In this document: positions 23,388-32,350 of the stretch, piece after piece
Layout of the letters: every line of letters starts with the position of its first letter
Position numbering within the stretch: the stretch's first letter is position 1
Assembly (NCBI GenBank): GCA_040753795.1
Contig: JBFMDX010000023.1
Span: 1 to 64,000 of the forward strand
Direction of reading: 5' to 3'
From: Thermodesulfobacteriota bacterium
GTDB taxonomy: Bacteria; Desulfobacterota; Desulfobacteria; Desulfobacterales; Desulfosudaceae
DNA length: 64,000 nucleotides
The notes under the pieces: model-generated
What the model was told of the DNA's origin: nothing
Seen by the model: only the letters and a program-made list of their open reading frames with translations
Databases searched by the model: none
Made by a program: the position numbers and the translations under genes

Positions 23388-25760
23388 TCAGTTCGTGTCG
23401 GCCCCCGTATGCGCCCCGTTCAAACCGGTCAGCGAATGGATGTTGCCGGAATCATCACCAAAGGACGTCGCGCCGGCCGCCTCATCAAAATGCCACAGGC
23501 CCACGGTATCGGCATCAGTGGTAAAGTTTCCGGCCGGTGGAGAAAAGTCCGCCGTATAGCGGACGCTATCTGAAACCCTGACCTCGTCGATTCTGCCGGA
23601 GAAGGGACCGGTGAAATCATATGAATTGAGGCCGACGGCGAATTTCTGGCTCGAGGATGTATAGAAGCCGCTGTAACTGAAGTCGGACGGAGGGTACAAC
23701 ACGCCGTTTATGGAAAGCGTTATCTGGTTTGTCGAGGCATCGAACATGCCGGCGACATGATTCCACTGGTTGAGCGCGACGGACTCGAACACCGTCTGAC
23801 CGTCCCATCCGCTTCCGCTTTCTCCCCAGACATAAAAGCCTATTCCCAGGCCGTTGTTGGAATAGGCGGCATTATAATCTACAAAGAAATCATAGGCGTC
23901 ATCCGACAGGATATAGCTTCTCTGGCCGGCCGTGGGGTAAATCCATGCCTCGACGGTAAAGTCCGCCGGAGTGCCGGAAGCGGGGAAGATGGTCGTGCCT
24001 GCCTGGGCGTAGCTGTTGTTGCTTTCCAGCAGGAGAACATTGCCCGACGGTCCGCTGCCGCCCGATCCATCATCGGATGAGATCCGCTCCCAGTAGGTTT
24101 TTACCTTAAACCCCGAGAGATCTTCTTCCTCCAGGATCAGGGTGTCATCGGAAATGCTGTATTGAACCGTTTCACAACCCTCCCCGGCGAGGCATCCGGT
24201 AATTTCATTGCCGCTGACGGTGTAGGTGCCGCTGACGCTTTCCCCGTCGGATGTGTATACGACCGATCCGTCGGTGTTGAACCGGGATGTCTCCTCCCCG
24301 CAGGTAACGTCAAACCCAACGCAGGTCGTGCTTCCGGGGCAGGAAACCGAACAACCGAAACCCTCGTTATCTTCCATCCGGGTCAGCCGCCATTCGCCGA
24401 TGAGCGGATCGTCGCCATTGCCGTCATCGTCTCCTCCTCCGTTATCGAGGGATTCTCCGGCCAGGGCCGGCAGTCCGTCCAGCATCTTGCCGTCGGAAGA
24501 GCCGTTGAGCTGGAAGCCCACGACATCTTTATCGGAGACATAAGTGATGAAGGTGGCACTGGCAATGCTCTGGGGCGAGAAGATGTTTTCCGGCCTGTCG
24601 ACCACCTTGGCATGGCCGTTGACGGTGATGGTGTCGGTGGCGACGACCGAGCCGGTATTGTTGTAGGCGGTCAGGGTGACGGACGCCGCATCGTCCTCGG
24701 TGTTGACAAAGGCGATGCCCGTCCAGCCGCTTTGCTCGATCTTGGCGAATACGCCCTGTTTCGATCCGCCGCCGTTCTGTTCGGCGTAAGCCGCCAGCAC
24801 CTTTCCGTCCAGCGTGCCGAAGAGCTCAAACCCGGACAGGGGCTGGGTGGCGTCTATCCTGAACCAGGCCGTCTGAGCGGGAAGGTCCAGGTTTTTCACC
24901 ACGCCGACATACTTTTCCTTTCCGCCGATATTCAGGATGGAAGGGGCAAGCGCCGTACCTGTTTCGCTGTAGGGGGTGATGGTGATGTCACAGGCCGTAT
25001 CCGACGGATTGTAGGCCACAATACCGGTCCACCACTTGGTCATGTCGGCCACATGGGGGTAATAGATAGTGGCGGCCGTATCGTCCGTGAGCAACAGGCC
25101 GTCGAGCTGGGTATCGTTACCGAACAGCTCCACACCGATGACGCCGGCGGCGCCGGTGATCACGCCGGACTTCATGTCCGGCCGTTCCTGGCCGCCGAAC
25201 AGGGTGGAACTGCTGATGACTTTATGCTGCCCGGCGGCGAGGGTGGTGTGATAATTCATGGCGCCGTCGTTGAAGCTGAAACGCACGTTTATCGGCGCGT
25301 CGTTTGTGTTCAGCAGGCTGATGCCGGTCCAGAAGGTGTCGTTCGAGGCGATGTGAGGGATATAGATATCGCCGGTGTTGATCTCGGTTACCGCGGGAAT
25401 GGCCGTCCGGAATTTCCCGTTCTGGTAGAACTTGGTGTATCCCTGGAGTCCGGTGCCGTCGGTATCAAATATGATGTAGCCGATATTGTCGGAGTCCGCG
25501 AATTCGGTCTCGACAGTGATTTGCCGGCGGCCGAGCGGAGGAAGAGAGATAACGATGGTGTCAAGAATCAGGCCGGCATCGCTGTAGCCGTTCAATGTCC
25601 CGGTGACGGTCTGGTCGCCGGTGTTGATAACGGCGATTTCCGTCTGCCAGAGGGACTTGGTTGAAACATGCGGAAAGTAAAGGTCCGCGGAACAAATCAG
25701 CGGCACGCAAAAGAACAGAAAACCCACTCCTGAAATCAGCCTGGCCATTGTTTTCATCAT
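23388..25760 (-). CDS. Secreted protein with N-terminal WTG repeats and a C-terminal LamG domain
   Basis: A 790-residue exported protein with a signal peptide (residues 1-25, ending CSA). About residues 26-440 contain four related units of about 100 residues, each opening like YFPHV...WQTEIAVINT, YIPHI...FWTGISLLNT, YYPHV...WWTGIVAYNP or FAKIEQSGWTGIAFVNT. A Gly/Asp linker leads to a Cys-containing lipocalin-like segment (about 455-565, GEWRLTRMEDNEG) and then a concanavalin/LamG fold (about 590-785; FTVEAWIYPTAG, NQWNHVAGMFD, GRIDEVRVSD). LamG-type modules commonly bind glycans or glycoproteins, so a surface or extracellular adhesion role is likely (inference). No enzymatic motif or sorting signal is visible. 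It is transcribed towards pfaA. Confidence 0.82.
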   Translation of the reverse strand: MMKTMARLISGVGFLFFCVPLICSADLYFPHVSTKSLWQTEIAVINTGDQTVTGTLNGYSDAGLILDTIVISLPPLGRRQITVETEFADSDNIGYIIFDTDGTGLQGYTKFYQNGKFRTAIPAVTEINTGDIYIPHIASNDTFWTGISLLNTNDAPINVRFSFNDGAMNYHTTLAAGQHKVISSSTLFGGQERPDMKSGVITGAAGVIGVELFGNDTQLDGLLLTDDTAATIYYPHVADMTKWWTGIVAYNPSDTACDITITPYSETGTALAPSILNIGGKEKYVGVVKNLDLPAQTAWFRIDATQPLSGFELFGTLDGKVLAAYAEQNGGGSKQGVFAKIEQSGWTGIAFVNTEDDAASVTLTAYNNTGSVVATDTITVNGHAKVVDRPENIFSPQSIASATFITYVSDKDVVGFQLNGSSDGKMLDGLPALAGESLDNGGGDDDGNGDDPLIGEWRLTRMEDNEGFGCSVSCPGSTTCVGFDVTCGEETSRFNTDGSVVYTSDGESVSGTYTVSGNEITGCLAGEGCETVQYSISDDTLILEEEDLSGFKVKTYWERISSDDGSGGSGPSGNVLLLESNNSYAQAGTTIFPASGTPADFTVEAWIYPTAGQRSYILSDDAYDFFVDYNAAYSNNGLGIGFYVWGESGSGWDGQTVFESVALNQWNHVAGMFDASTNQITLSINGVLYPPSDFSYSGFYTSSSQKFAVGLNSYDFTGPFSGRIDEVRVSDSVRYTADFSPPAGNFTTDADTVGLWHFDEAAGATSFGDDSGNIHSLTGLNGAHTGADTN

Positions 25761-25836
25761 GTTGATGCTTCCTCATGTGCTTGGATTAATCTTTATCCGG
25801 TTTGCTTTCGAATTTATAATTTTACACAAGATAAGG

Positions 25837-26265
25837 TCAAAGGTCCAGCGGCGGACGATGGGCGCGCCGGCGGATCCGGTTAATAGATTTGATCACCGGC
25901 CTGTGCCTGACGATCCACTGCTCCAGTCTGTATTTCCCGGGAAAATCCATCAGCAGAATACCGATCCCGATAGTCAGAAGACCCTGGCCGGGAATAAACA
26001 GCATGATCAGTCCGGCGACGATCAGGAATAATCCCAGTGCATTTTTGGAAATGCGGATCATGAGCCTGACGGCGGGATGCTTTAGTTCCTGTCGGGCTTC
26101 CCGGCGGGAACGATGAGAAAAATAGTCGGCGGGCAGTCGGACGATCAGCCAGGGAACGATGACGAGGGTACCCGCGAATAAAATAATCGATACCAGGGTC
26201 ATTCCTCCGATATATTCACCGTGGGTCTTGAAAAATTCGATCTGGGTCGGAATGATTTCCGTCAT
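25837..26265 (-). CDS. Small integral membrane protein, PGPGW-like family
   Basis: A 142-residue membrane protein with two clear hydrophobic helices near residues 20-45 and 75-105. The second contains LFIPGQGLLTIGIGILLMDF, which resembles the PGPGW motif of a widespread family of unknown function. The C-terminus is strongly basic (RHRPVIKSINRIRRRAHR), putting it in the cytoplasm by the positive-inside rule. The role is unknown. It follows the DUF4105 gene on the same strand after a 45-bp inverted repeat, so it is probably transcribed separately. It precedes the LamG gene by 76 nt. Confidence 0.7.
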   Translation of the reverse strand: MTEIIPTQIEFFKTHGEYIGGMTLVSIILFAGTLVIVPWLIVRLPADYFSHRSRREARQELKHPAVRLMIRISKNALGLFLIVAGLIMLFIPGQGLLTIGIGILLMDFPGKYRLEQWIVRHRPVIKSINRIRRRAHRPPLDL

Positions 26266-26284
26266 CGGTTAACCGTTTAAAAGT

Positions 26285-26396
26285 TTTAAGTGATTAAGTG
26301 GTTAAGTTTTAAGTGTGAAGGGTTCAGGGCCCACGAGCCCTGGACCTTAAACCCTAAACCCTTAACACTTAAAACTTAACCACTTAATCACTTAAA
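26285..26396. repeat. 45-bp inverted repeat built from TTAAGT units
   Basis: The left arm (26285-26329) and right arm (26352-26396) are reverse complements over 45 bases with two mismatches, separated by 22 nt. The arms are TTAAGT array units plus an AAGGGTTYAGGG end. In RNA this would form a very long hairpin between the DUF4105 gene and the small membrane-protein gene. Confidence 0.85.
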
Positions 26397-26436
26397 GCTA
26401 ACAAGACCGCAAGTAATTGTCAGTTATCGGTTTGGT

Positions 26437-26500
26437 CCCGGGCCGCGCCCGGCTGGGACGCTTAAAACTTAACCACTTAACACTTAACACTTATAACTTA
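26437..26500. repeat. CCGGGC hairpin plus inverted TTAAGT array
   Basis: CCGGGCCGCGCCCGG, a 6-bp GC stem, is followed by units in the opposite orientation (ACTTAA, 26461-26500) up to the end of the DUF4105 gene. A similar CCGGGC hairpin precedes the array at 43.6 kb. Confidence 0.7.
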
Positions 26501-28405
26501 TCAGAAAAAAACATGCCATACACCCGAAGCTTCTATTCCTGCCCACTGCCGGACGTGCGACCATTTCAATTCTACTGCCAGGTGGTTGTTTTTCGAAACC
26601 TTCAGGTTGTTTGAGAAGGCCAGAGCCTGTTCCGTATGCGTATCTCCCAGGGCGAATCCTTTGATTTCCCCATAAAGATGCATTTTTACCTCAGGGGTTA
26701 TTGTTTTGATCAGTCCGCAGGTTGCGCCCGGCCCCATGGCGTAATTCTTTTCCATCGCCCCGGAAACATCCGCTTCCGCCGTTACCATGGCATAGGTTAT
26801 CCCGGAAACGGGGAGTTCGGCGGCCAGTCCGGTTCCGCCGTTAAGCCGGTAATAAAGGGATTCATCTCCGTCGGCCATGGGTTTGCGATGGAAACCGGTA
26901 TCCACTTTCCAGGAGAGGGGCTTGAAAAAGTCATCCCGGCCGGGGATGGAAATGATATCGATGATATCCATCTGCTGGAGCTTCAACCGACCTGAAGCGG
27001 CGAAATATCTGAGCCTGGCGTCGATGAATTCAATCTGAGCGCCCTGGTTCTGGAAATGATCCATATCCAGCACATCGGTAAAAGCCGGCCGGTAGCGCAC
27101 CTCACCGAAGACGTCGCCGCCGCTTTCCCCGCCGGCCAGACTGATCCGGCCGGAGTCATGGCCGGTATCCGGCCGGGGCGGAGGTGGAATTTCCTCATCA
27201 TCCGTGCCGTTCATTATGCCCAGTTTGCTGCGCGCCTTCAGTGTCTGCAGGAATCTTTCCTGGTAAGTCTCCCGGTCGATGTCTTTTTTAACCAGAAGGT
27301 ATTGCAACTGTTCGGCGGCCAGGTCCAGCACGCCGGCCTGTCGGTCGGCAGCAAGCGAGGGAAGGGCAGTGCCGACTTCCGCCGGTGCCATCCGGCCGTT
27401 GATAACGTCAAGGGCCGATTCGACAGACACGGGATCGAGGGTTTCCATGGCGTGACGGATGCGGGTGGCTTTTGACGGCCGGAAAACCGCGTCGGCGATC
27501 AGGCCGGCCCTGCCGATCTCCCGGACGGTGTCCAGGGGAAGAACCGCCGGCCCATCGAATCGCGAAACCAGGTCGACCGACGGCCGGGCCGCTTCCATAA
27601 GAAAAAGCAGGTTGTAGGAGCAGTTTTCGTCAAAGAAAAAGTAGTCGGTATAGACGCCTTTGTCGAATTCCTTGACGTGTCGGATCAGGCGCCTGATTTC
27701 ATCCGGAGTGAGGTTGAGGGGATATTCCCAGATATCCCGCTGATTGATATCGCCGTACTCCTGGATTTTTTTATAATAGGGATCCACTGAATAATATCCC
27801 TGGAAGAGGCCGAACAGACCGTTAAAGGCAAAGGCCAGATCGCTGGTGGTGTCGACCCTGGCCGCGTAATTCACGGCATAGGCCAGGCGCCTGTTTTCAT
27901 ATTCGGTGTTGATGGCCAGGAGCGTATGACCGAACATGGAGGCCGGGTTGTTCAGGTAGCTGGATGGGAACACCAGCGTTGCCGTCACCGGATCAATGCG
28001 GTCGATCTCCGGGCACATCCGGTCGGCAAAAGCATCGGCAGGGATGGCCAGGGTTTCCCTGAGCCACATGTACCGGCCGTAAAATCGGCACACATAGGAC
28101 GCGGCCGCTCCGTCGTCCGGCTGGAACAGGGCGGTGATGGAAGATTCCAGTTCGGCCCGGGGATTGGTTTTACCGTCGGGCGCCAGAAAATAACGCGGGT
28201 CATCCACCTGGCTCCTGAAACCGAAAAGCGTTTTCCGGTAATGCATCAGGATATGCCAGTAACGGTCTTCCGACAGGTTTTTCTCGCGGGAGAGGGCGAT
28301 CAGCCCATCCACGTCCGGCTGTCCGGCGCGGGCCCGGGCGGGATAAAATGAGGCCAGCAGAAAGACGAATATGAAAAAAAAAGGCACATGGCAAAAAGAA
28401 GCCAT
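26501..28405 (-). CDS. DUF4105 (Lnb-like) exported protein
   Basis: A protein of about 634 residues with an N-terminal signal peptide (MASFCHVP, then a hydrophobic core FFFIFVFLLASF, then ARARA-G). The region around residues 120-290 (VFPSSYLNNPASMFGHTLL, DFFFDENCSYNLLFLMEA) is diagnostic of the DUF4105/Lnb N-terminal periplasmic family, with conserved His and Cys that suggest a thiol-hydrolase fold. The last 200 residues are rich in beta-type alternation and end in VWHVFF, suggesting an outer-membrane barrel. The frame stays open to a TTG at 28441, but that would translate straight through a terminator-like hairpin (28376-28417). The ATG at 28405 lies inside that hairpin and has only a weak AAAGGG site. 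The start is therefore uncertain. Confidence 0.8.
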   Translation of the reverse strand: MASFCHVPFFFIFVFLLASFYPARARAGQPDVDGLIALSREKNLSEDRYWHILMHYRKTLFGFRSQVDDPRYFLAPDGKTNPRAELESSITALFQPDDGAAASYVCRFYGRYMWLRETLAIPADAFADRMCPEIDRIDPVTATLVFPSSYLNNPASMFGHTLLAINTEYENRRLAYAVNYAARVDTTSDLAFAFNGLFGLFQGYYSVDPYYKKIQEYGDINQRDIWEYPLNLTPDEIRRLIRHVKEFDKGVYTDYFFFDENCSYNLLFLMEAARPSVDLVSRFDGPAVLPLDTVREIGRAGLIADAVFRPSKATRIRHAMETLDPVSVESALDVINGRMAPAEVGTALPSLAADRQAGVLDLAAEQLQYLLVKKDIDRETYQERFLQTLKARSKLGIMNGTDDEEIPPPPRPDTGHDSGRISLAGGESGGDVFGEVRYRPAFTDVLDMDHFQNQGAQIEFIDARLRYFAASGRLKLQQMDIIDIISIPGRDDFFKPLSWKVDTGFHRKPMADGDESLYYRLNGGTGLAAELPVSGITYAMVTAEADVSGAMEKNYAMGPGATCGLIKTITPEVKMHLYGEIKGFALGDTHTEQALAFSNNLKVSKNNHLAVELKWSHVRQWAGIEASGVWHVFF

Positions 28406-28417
28406 GCGCCCTTTTTT
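28376..28417. terminator. Bidirectional terminator-like hairpin over the DUF4105 start
   Basis: A-run, GGCACATGGC, an 8-nt loop, GCCATGCGCC, then a T-run, symmetrical on both strands. It follows the DUF3015 gene on the minus strand by about 30 nt, where it would stop transcription. It also contains the best ATG of the DUF4105 gene (28405). Confidence 0.75.
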
Positions 28418-28447
28418 TATATTTGCGAGGTGAACCATCAAGAACGG

Positions 28448-28921
28448 TTAGATGGTCTGCATGATCCGGGAGATCTGATCGACGACTTCGGTGGAAGAAA
28501 CCTGGGCCGAAGGATAGATCGTGTCGAAGTTGTTCTGAAGCGCGGCGTACAGGGTCGGTCTTTCAGTGGCCGGCACTTCGGCGATCTCGGCCAGGGCGTC
28601 CAGGGATTCACCCTGTCCCTGGGCGATGTCGACGGCCAGGACATCCATGTTGTCGGCGACAAAAACCTTCATCTTGTCGTTGGTCGCGAACTTCTTCGGC
28701 GCGCCGCAGTCCAGGGTGCCGGTAGACATGGCAAAGGTCTGGTTCCCGCACAATCCGTTCAGAAATGTACCGACCATGTTCCAGAGAAAGCCTTCCTTGT
28801 CGGCCAGAGCCATTCCGCCCAGTCCGCAACCGCAATCCTGGCGAACGGTATTGGCGCCGGCGATACCGGCCATACTGATCATGACGAGACATAACACAAC
28901 TGCAAGAATCTTCTTTTTCAT
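28448..28921 (-). CDS. DUF3015 family exported protein
   Basis: A protein of about 157 residues with a signal peptide (MKKKILAVVLCLVMISMAGIAGA). The mature part carries CGCGLGGMAL, GLCGNQTFAMSTGTLDCG and repeated conserved Cys, the hallmark of DUF3015, a small periplasmic or outer-membrane family of unknown function in proteobacteria. AAGGAGG is only 2 nt before the ATG at 28927 but 8 nt before the ATG at 28921, so the latter is chosen. A good promoter (TTGACA, 17 nt, TAAATT) lies upstream, and a strong terminator-like hairpin follows, suggesting a single, well-expressed gene. Confidence 0.85.
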   Translation of the reverse strand: MKKKILAVVLCLVMISMAGIAGANTVRQDCGCGLGGMALADKEGFLWNMVGTFLNGLCGNQTFAMSTGTLDCGAPKKFATNDKMKVFVADNMDVLAVDIAQGQGESLDALAEIAEVPATERPTLYAALQNNFDTIYPSAQVSSTEVVDQISRIMQTI

Positions 28922-29026
28922 CCTCATGTCCTCCTTTTTGGTTGATTGCAGGCCTTTTAGAAACGACTGTTCGACAGAACGGTGACCCCTGCCTCTGGGG
29001 TCTGTTTTTGTTTGATCGTAATAAAA

Positions 29027-29055
29027 AATTTACACATCCGTCGTTTGTTTGTCAA
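29027..29055 (-). promoter_or_regulatory. Promoter of the DUF3015 gene
   Basis: On the minus strand TTGACA (29055-29050), a 17-nt spacer ending TGTG and TAAATT (29032-29027) resemble a sigma70 promoter with an extended -10 element. The leader would be about 100 nt. Confidence 0.6.
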
Positions 29056-29210
29056 TTACAATATTCTAACCGGATCTTTGCCTTGTATTAAAATATTGAC
29101 AGCACGGATTTCTTTGGCCATGATAATCAAAATTAACGGGAATGGGGCATCATCATTACTTCTTATATGATGTGCAGAAGGTAATTTTCAACCAACAACG
29201 GGAGGAGAAA

Positions 29211-30569
29211 ATGAAAAAAGGATTACTGGTTTTAATGATGCTGTTATTGACCGTGCCGGCTTTTGCCGTGCAATTGACGGTCGCGGAGGGGGAGGCGACA
29301 AGCGGGGTGAAACTGGATCTGGGCGGCGACATCCGTTTCCGGGGGTATGATTTTAATAACTTCTGGAATTTTGCCGACAGCGGCGTGGATCCGGTTACGG
29401 GCAAATCCTATGACGGCGATGATTATGAAACCTATCGCCTGCGCTCCAGAATTTTTGCCAAGGTGGGCGTGGCGGAGAACGTGTCCGGTTATATTCGTTT
29501 TGCTAACCAGACTTATGGTGAAAACGTGGGTACCGGTGTCAACACCGATGAGAACGTGTTTGCCGACAACGCTTATATCGACCTGACCAATTTATTCGGC
29601 GCGCCCCTGGATCTGCGTATGGGCCGTCAGGACCTGTTTTACGGCACCGGGTTCGTGGTCGCCGACGGCGAATCGGATGCAGCGTCCACTGCTTTTTATT
29701 TTGACGGTATCAAGGCGACCCTGCGGATGTCCAAAACCGCCAAGATCGACGCTTTTTACCTGAAGGACGAAGAGAACAACCGGGCGGAAATCAGCGGCGG
29801 CGATGATGTCAATTTAATGGGCGCTTATTTGACCGGCGAATGCCCGGTCATGGGCGGCAAGCAGGAAGTTTACGCCCTGAACCGGACGGATGACGGAATC
29901 GACAAGGATATCTGGATGGGCGGTTTCCGTTTGTCCCGTACCTTTGACTCCGGATTGAACTACTCGGCTGAAGCCGCCTATCAGTGGGGTGATGCCTACC
30001 GGGACGCGGCAACCGACGATGTGCTGGATCAGCAGGCCCTGGGCTACAAGCTGGAACTCGGCTATGCCGTTCCGGTAGATTCCGTCAAGCTGCGGCCCTT
30101 TGTCGGCTATACTTCCATGAGCGGTGATCAGGATGCCGGCGATGATGATTTTGAAGGCTGGGATGCGTTCTACGGCGGCTGGCCCCAGTTCGGCGACCTG
30201 CTCTCCTGGGTGTTTATTAACGGGCCGGCCCAGTTTTCCACCGGCTATCCTCAATCCACCTCGGTTGCCGGTGAAGTTAACTATTCTAACCTGAACCTGG
30301 CCAGCGTGGGTACCGATGTTACCATCGGCAAAGTCAAAACGACTCTTTCCTATACCAAATTGATCATCGATGACATTTCCACCACCAGCGCCAATTTCGA
30401 GCATGATAATGATTACGGTGATTATTATCAGGCGATCGTAACCTTTCCTTACAACAAATACCTGTCCTTCGCTATTGACGCCAGCATGATTGATCCGGGT
30501 GACGCTTTCCCCGACACCAATGATGACATGGCCCATGAGGTTTTTGTGGAAACCAACCTGAAGTTCTAA
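29211..30569 (+). CDS. Outer-membrane porin, alginate-export-like barrel
   Basis: A 452-residue outer-membrane protein with a signal peptide (MKKGLLVLMMLLLTVPAFA) followed by a continuous beta-barrel pattern. Early strands LDLGGDIRFRGYDFNNFW and the middle MGRQDLFYGTGFVVADG resemble the alginate-export/OprE-like porin group, and the protein ends in FVETNLKF with a terminal Phe. It probably forms a diffusion channel for an unknown solute. GGGAGGAG lies 5-8 nt before the ATG at 29211, so an upstream in-frame start at 29142 is rejected. A TTGACA at 29096 may be part of its promoter. A bidirectional terminator follows, and a second porin converges from the other side. Confidence 0.85.
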   Translation: MKKGLLVLMMLLLTVPAFAVQLTVAEGEATSGVKLDLGGDIRFRGYDFNNFWNFADSGVDPVTGKSYDGDDYETYRLRSRIFAKVGVAENVSGYIRFANQTYGENVGTGVNTDENVFADNAYIDLTNLFGAPLDLRMGRQDLFYGTGFVVADGESDAASTAFYFDGIKATLRMSKTAKIDAFYLKDEENNRAEISGGDDVNLMGAYLTGECPVMGGKQEVYALNRTDDGIDKDIWMGGFRLSRTFDSGLNYSAEAAYQWGDAYRDAATDDVLDQQALGYKLELGYAVPVDSVKLRPFVGYTSMSGDQDAGDDDFEGWDAFYGGWPQFGDLLSWVFINGPAQFSTGYPQSTSVAGEVNYSNLNLASVGTDVTIGKVKTTLSYTKLIIDDISTTSANFEHDNDYGDYYQAIVTFPYNKYLSFAIDASMIDPGDAFPDTNDDMAHEVFVETNLKF

Positions 30570-30586
30570 GCATTCTTGAATTCAAT

Positions 30587-30627
30587 AAAAAAAGCGGGAC
30601 GGCCTGACGGTCGTCCCGCTTTTTTTT
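30587..30627. terminator. Bidirectional terminator between convergent porin genes
   Basis: A-run, GCGGGACG, a 10-nt loop, CGTCCCGC and a run of eight T. It works on either strand and separates the porin genes ending at 30569 (+) and 30717 (-). Confidence 0.92.
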
Positions 30628-30630
30628 ATT

Positions 30631-30657
30631 GTAGGGGCACGGCGTGCCGTGCCCCTA
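30631..30657. repeat. Dispersed palindrome GGCACGGCGTGCCGTGCC, copy 2
   Basis: The same 18-bp core as at 12564-12587, here extended to a perfect palindrome by TAGGG/CCCTA. It is followed by a tract of ACCTTACACC-like 7-bp units (30663-30715). Confidence 0.75.
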
Positions 30658-30662
30658 TATTG

Positions 30663-30715
30663 CCCCTTACACCTTACACCTCAAACCTCACACCTTATAC
30701 CTTGAACCCTGCACC
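30663..30715. repeat. ACCTTAYACC-type short-unit tract
   Basis: Seven or eight imperfect units such as CCTTACA, CCTCAAA and CCTTATA run to the end of the second porin gene. On the other strand this is AAGGTNTRAGGT, a motif also found at 35107, 57148 and 58529. Confidence 0.65.
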
Positions 30716-30716
30716 T

Positions 30717-32024
30717 TTAGAATTTTAATATCGCGTCCAGTTGCAGCCGGTCTTCATCCTTCTGGCCGTCCTTGTCTTCGTCTTCGCGCTCGGTCATGTA
30801 ACCCGCGGCCGCCAGGGAGACATTGTCCGTCACGCAATAAACGACATCCAGCTTGTGGCCTTTGCAGTTGGTGCCGCCACCGTGGAAATCCGAATCCACG
30901 AATACCGCCGGAAAGGCGTAATCTTCCAGTTCCTGATAGAGGTACTGGAAGTAAATATCGCCTTTTTTCTTCTTGCTGCCGGCGTCAAAACCGACCTGCC
31001 AGCCCGCGTCACGGTCATCACCGCCGTAGGCCAGCAGTTTGGCCGGGTCGCTGTCACCGGGGTTGACGCCGTCTTCGACCAGGTCATCGATATCCTGCTC
31101 AAGGTTGGTGATATAGGAAGCGAACAGGGAAACGGGAACAGGCAGGACCTTTTTCATCTTGAGCCTGGTCCCGATTTCCACGCAACCGAATTCATTCAGG
31201 AGATTGCCGTCGGCGTCGAATATCATCTGCTGGCCGAGGCTCTTGTTGCCGCCCAGAAATGTTTCATCGTCTCCCAGAACGCCATCGCCCCAGGCCAGGT
31301 CATCCAGATGCGTGAAATCGTAATAGGTGGCGGCTACCGTCAGGCCGATATCTTCGGCCAGGTTGAATTCTCCGCCGGCCTGCCAGGCGGTCATCATGGG
31401 ATCGGTGTTGAACTCCTTGCTGTTCAGTTCCTCCACCACCCACTGCCCCAGGTTGATAAACATTTTGGCGTTTTCGGTCATTTCAAAATTAAATGACTCG
31501 GACAATCCTTCCGGGTTCACGTCCGAATCCCATACGATCGAAGAGGTGAACAGGGGATTGGCCTGTTTCCCGCCGGTTACTTTGAGATAATCCGTAGCGT
31601 CCCAGGCGGCATAGGCCTGATCGATCCAGATTTCCTTTCCCCGGGCATGATCGTCAAAACTGGCGTTGGTGGAGTTCTGCTCGCCTGAACCGGAGGCCAG
31701 TTTCACAACCACCTTGGTGGTATCGGACGTTTTGGCATCCAATCCAAGCCGAAGACGGAAGCGTTCCCGGTGCCGGTCATAATCATGATCCCCTTCTTCC
31801 CGCCACTGGGTATCATGACGCAGCCGCAGGTCGCCGCTCAGCTTGATTTTTTCGACCCAGGAGGGAACCACCTGGATGCTTTTGGCTTCTTCCGCCGTCA
31901 GGACGTTTTTTTCCACCAGCTTGTCGAGCAACTTGGTGCTTTCACCTGCTGTCGCCATATTCACGCAAGTGAACCCCAGCGCCAGCGTCAACGAACCCAT
32001 CCACATCAATAACGCTTTCTTCAT
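30717..32024 (-). CDS. Putative porin (Porin_5-like)
   Basis: A 435-residue outer-membrane protein with a signal peptide (residues 1-27, ending ATA). A short periplasmic helix (LLDKLVEKNVLTAEEAKSI) leads into a barrel beginning EKIKLSGDLRLRHDTQ and continuing with RFRLRLGLDAK and WIDQAYAAWDATDYLKV. This layout fits the putative porin family PF16930. It ends LQLDAILKF. The ATG at 32024 has GGGAGGA 8-10 nt upstream and heads a clean signal peptide; the frame stays open to 32081 but that region lacks one. It is rich in Asp/Glu loops, hinting at cation preference (inference). It is divergent from the kinase-like gene at 32351. Confidence 0.85.
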   Translation of the reverse strand: MKKALLMWMGSLTLALGFTCVNMATAGESTKLLDKLVEKNVLTAEEAKSIQVVPSWVEKIKLSGDLRLRHDTQWREEGDHDYDRHRERFRLRLGLDAKTSDTTKVVVKLASGSGEQNSTNASFDDHARGKEIWIDQAYAAWDATDYLKVTGGKQANPLFTSSIVWDSDVNPEGLSESFNFEMTENAKMFINLGQWVVEELNSKEFNTDPMMTAWQAGGEFNLAEDIGLTVAATYYDFTHLDDLAWGDGVLGDDETFLGGNKSLGQQMIFDADGNLLNEFGCVEIGTRLKMKKVLPVPVSLFASYITNLEQDIDDLVEDGVNPGDSDPAKLLAYGGDDRDAGWQVGFDAGSKKKKGDIYFQYLYQELEDYAFPAVFVDSDFHGGGTNCKGHKLDVVYCVTDNVSLAAAGYMTEREDEDKDGQKDEDRLQLDAILKF

Positions 32025-32350
32025 TTCTTTCCTCCCTGCTTGGTTTTGGTTTGTTTTCCACTTTAACATTGTTATTCTCAACTTGTCTTTTTTGCGGTGT
32101 CCTTCTGGTTTTATGTTTTCTACTGCCAGAAAATTAAATCTGAAATATTAAGGGATTGTTAGGGAATGATAAAAACCGTGTGAAATATGGTACAGGTACA
32201 AGGTTAAGGGGTGAAGGTGCCGGGGGGAAATATTTTATTGATATATTTACGGGTGTTGGATAAATAAGGAAAGTTTTTATAAACGGATATTTATGAACAA
32301 TTTTAATGCGGTCGTAGTATGGTTGATACGAATGCAAGGAAGATAAAGCC
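32025..32350. other. Divergent intergenic region
   Basis: 326 bp between the porin (-) and kinase-like (+) starts, AT-rich. It must contain promoters for both, but no close match to a -35/-10 pair was found. No repeat or RNA gene is evident apart from a few AAGGTTAAGGGG-like bases near 32200. Confidence 0.5.

Noticed and set aside
24162-25664. 500-residue plus-strand frame inside the LamG gene
   Set aside because: The minus-strand gene has a signal peptide and repeat domains. The antisense frame has neither.
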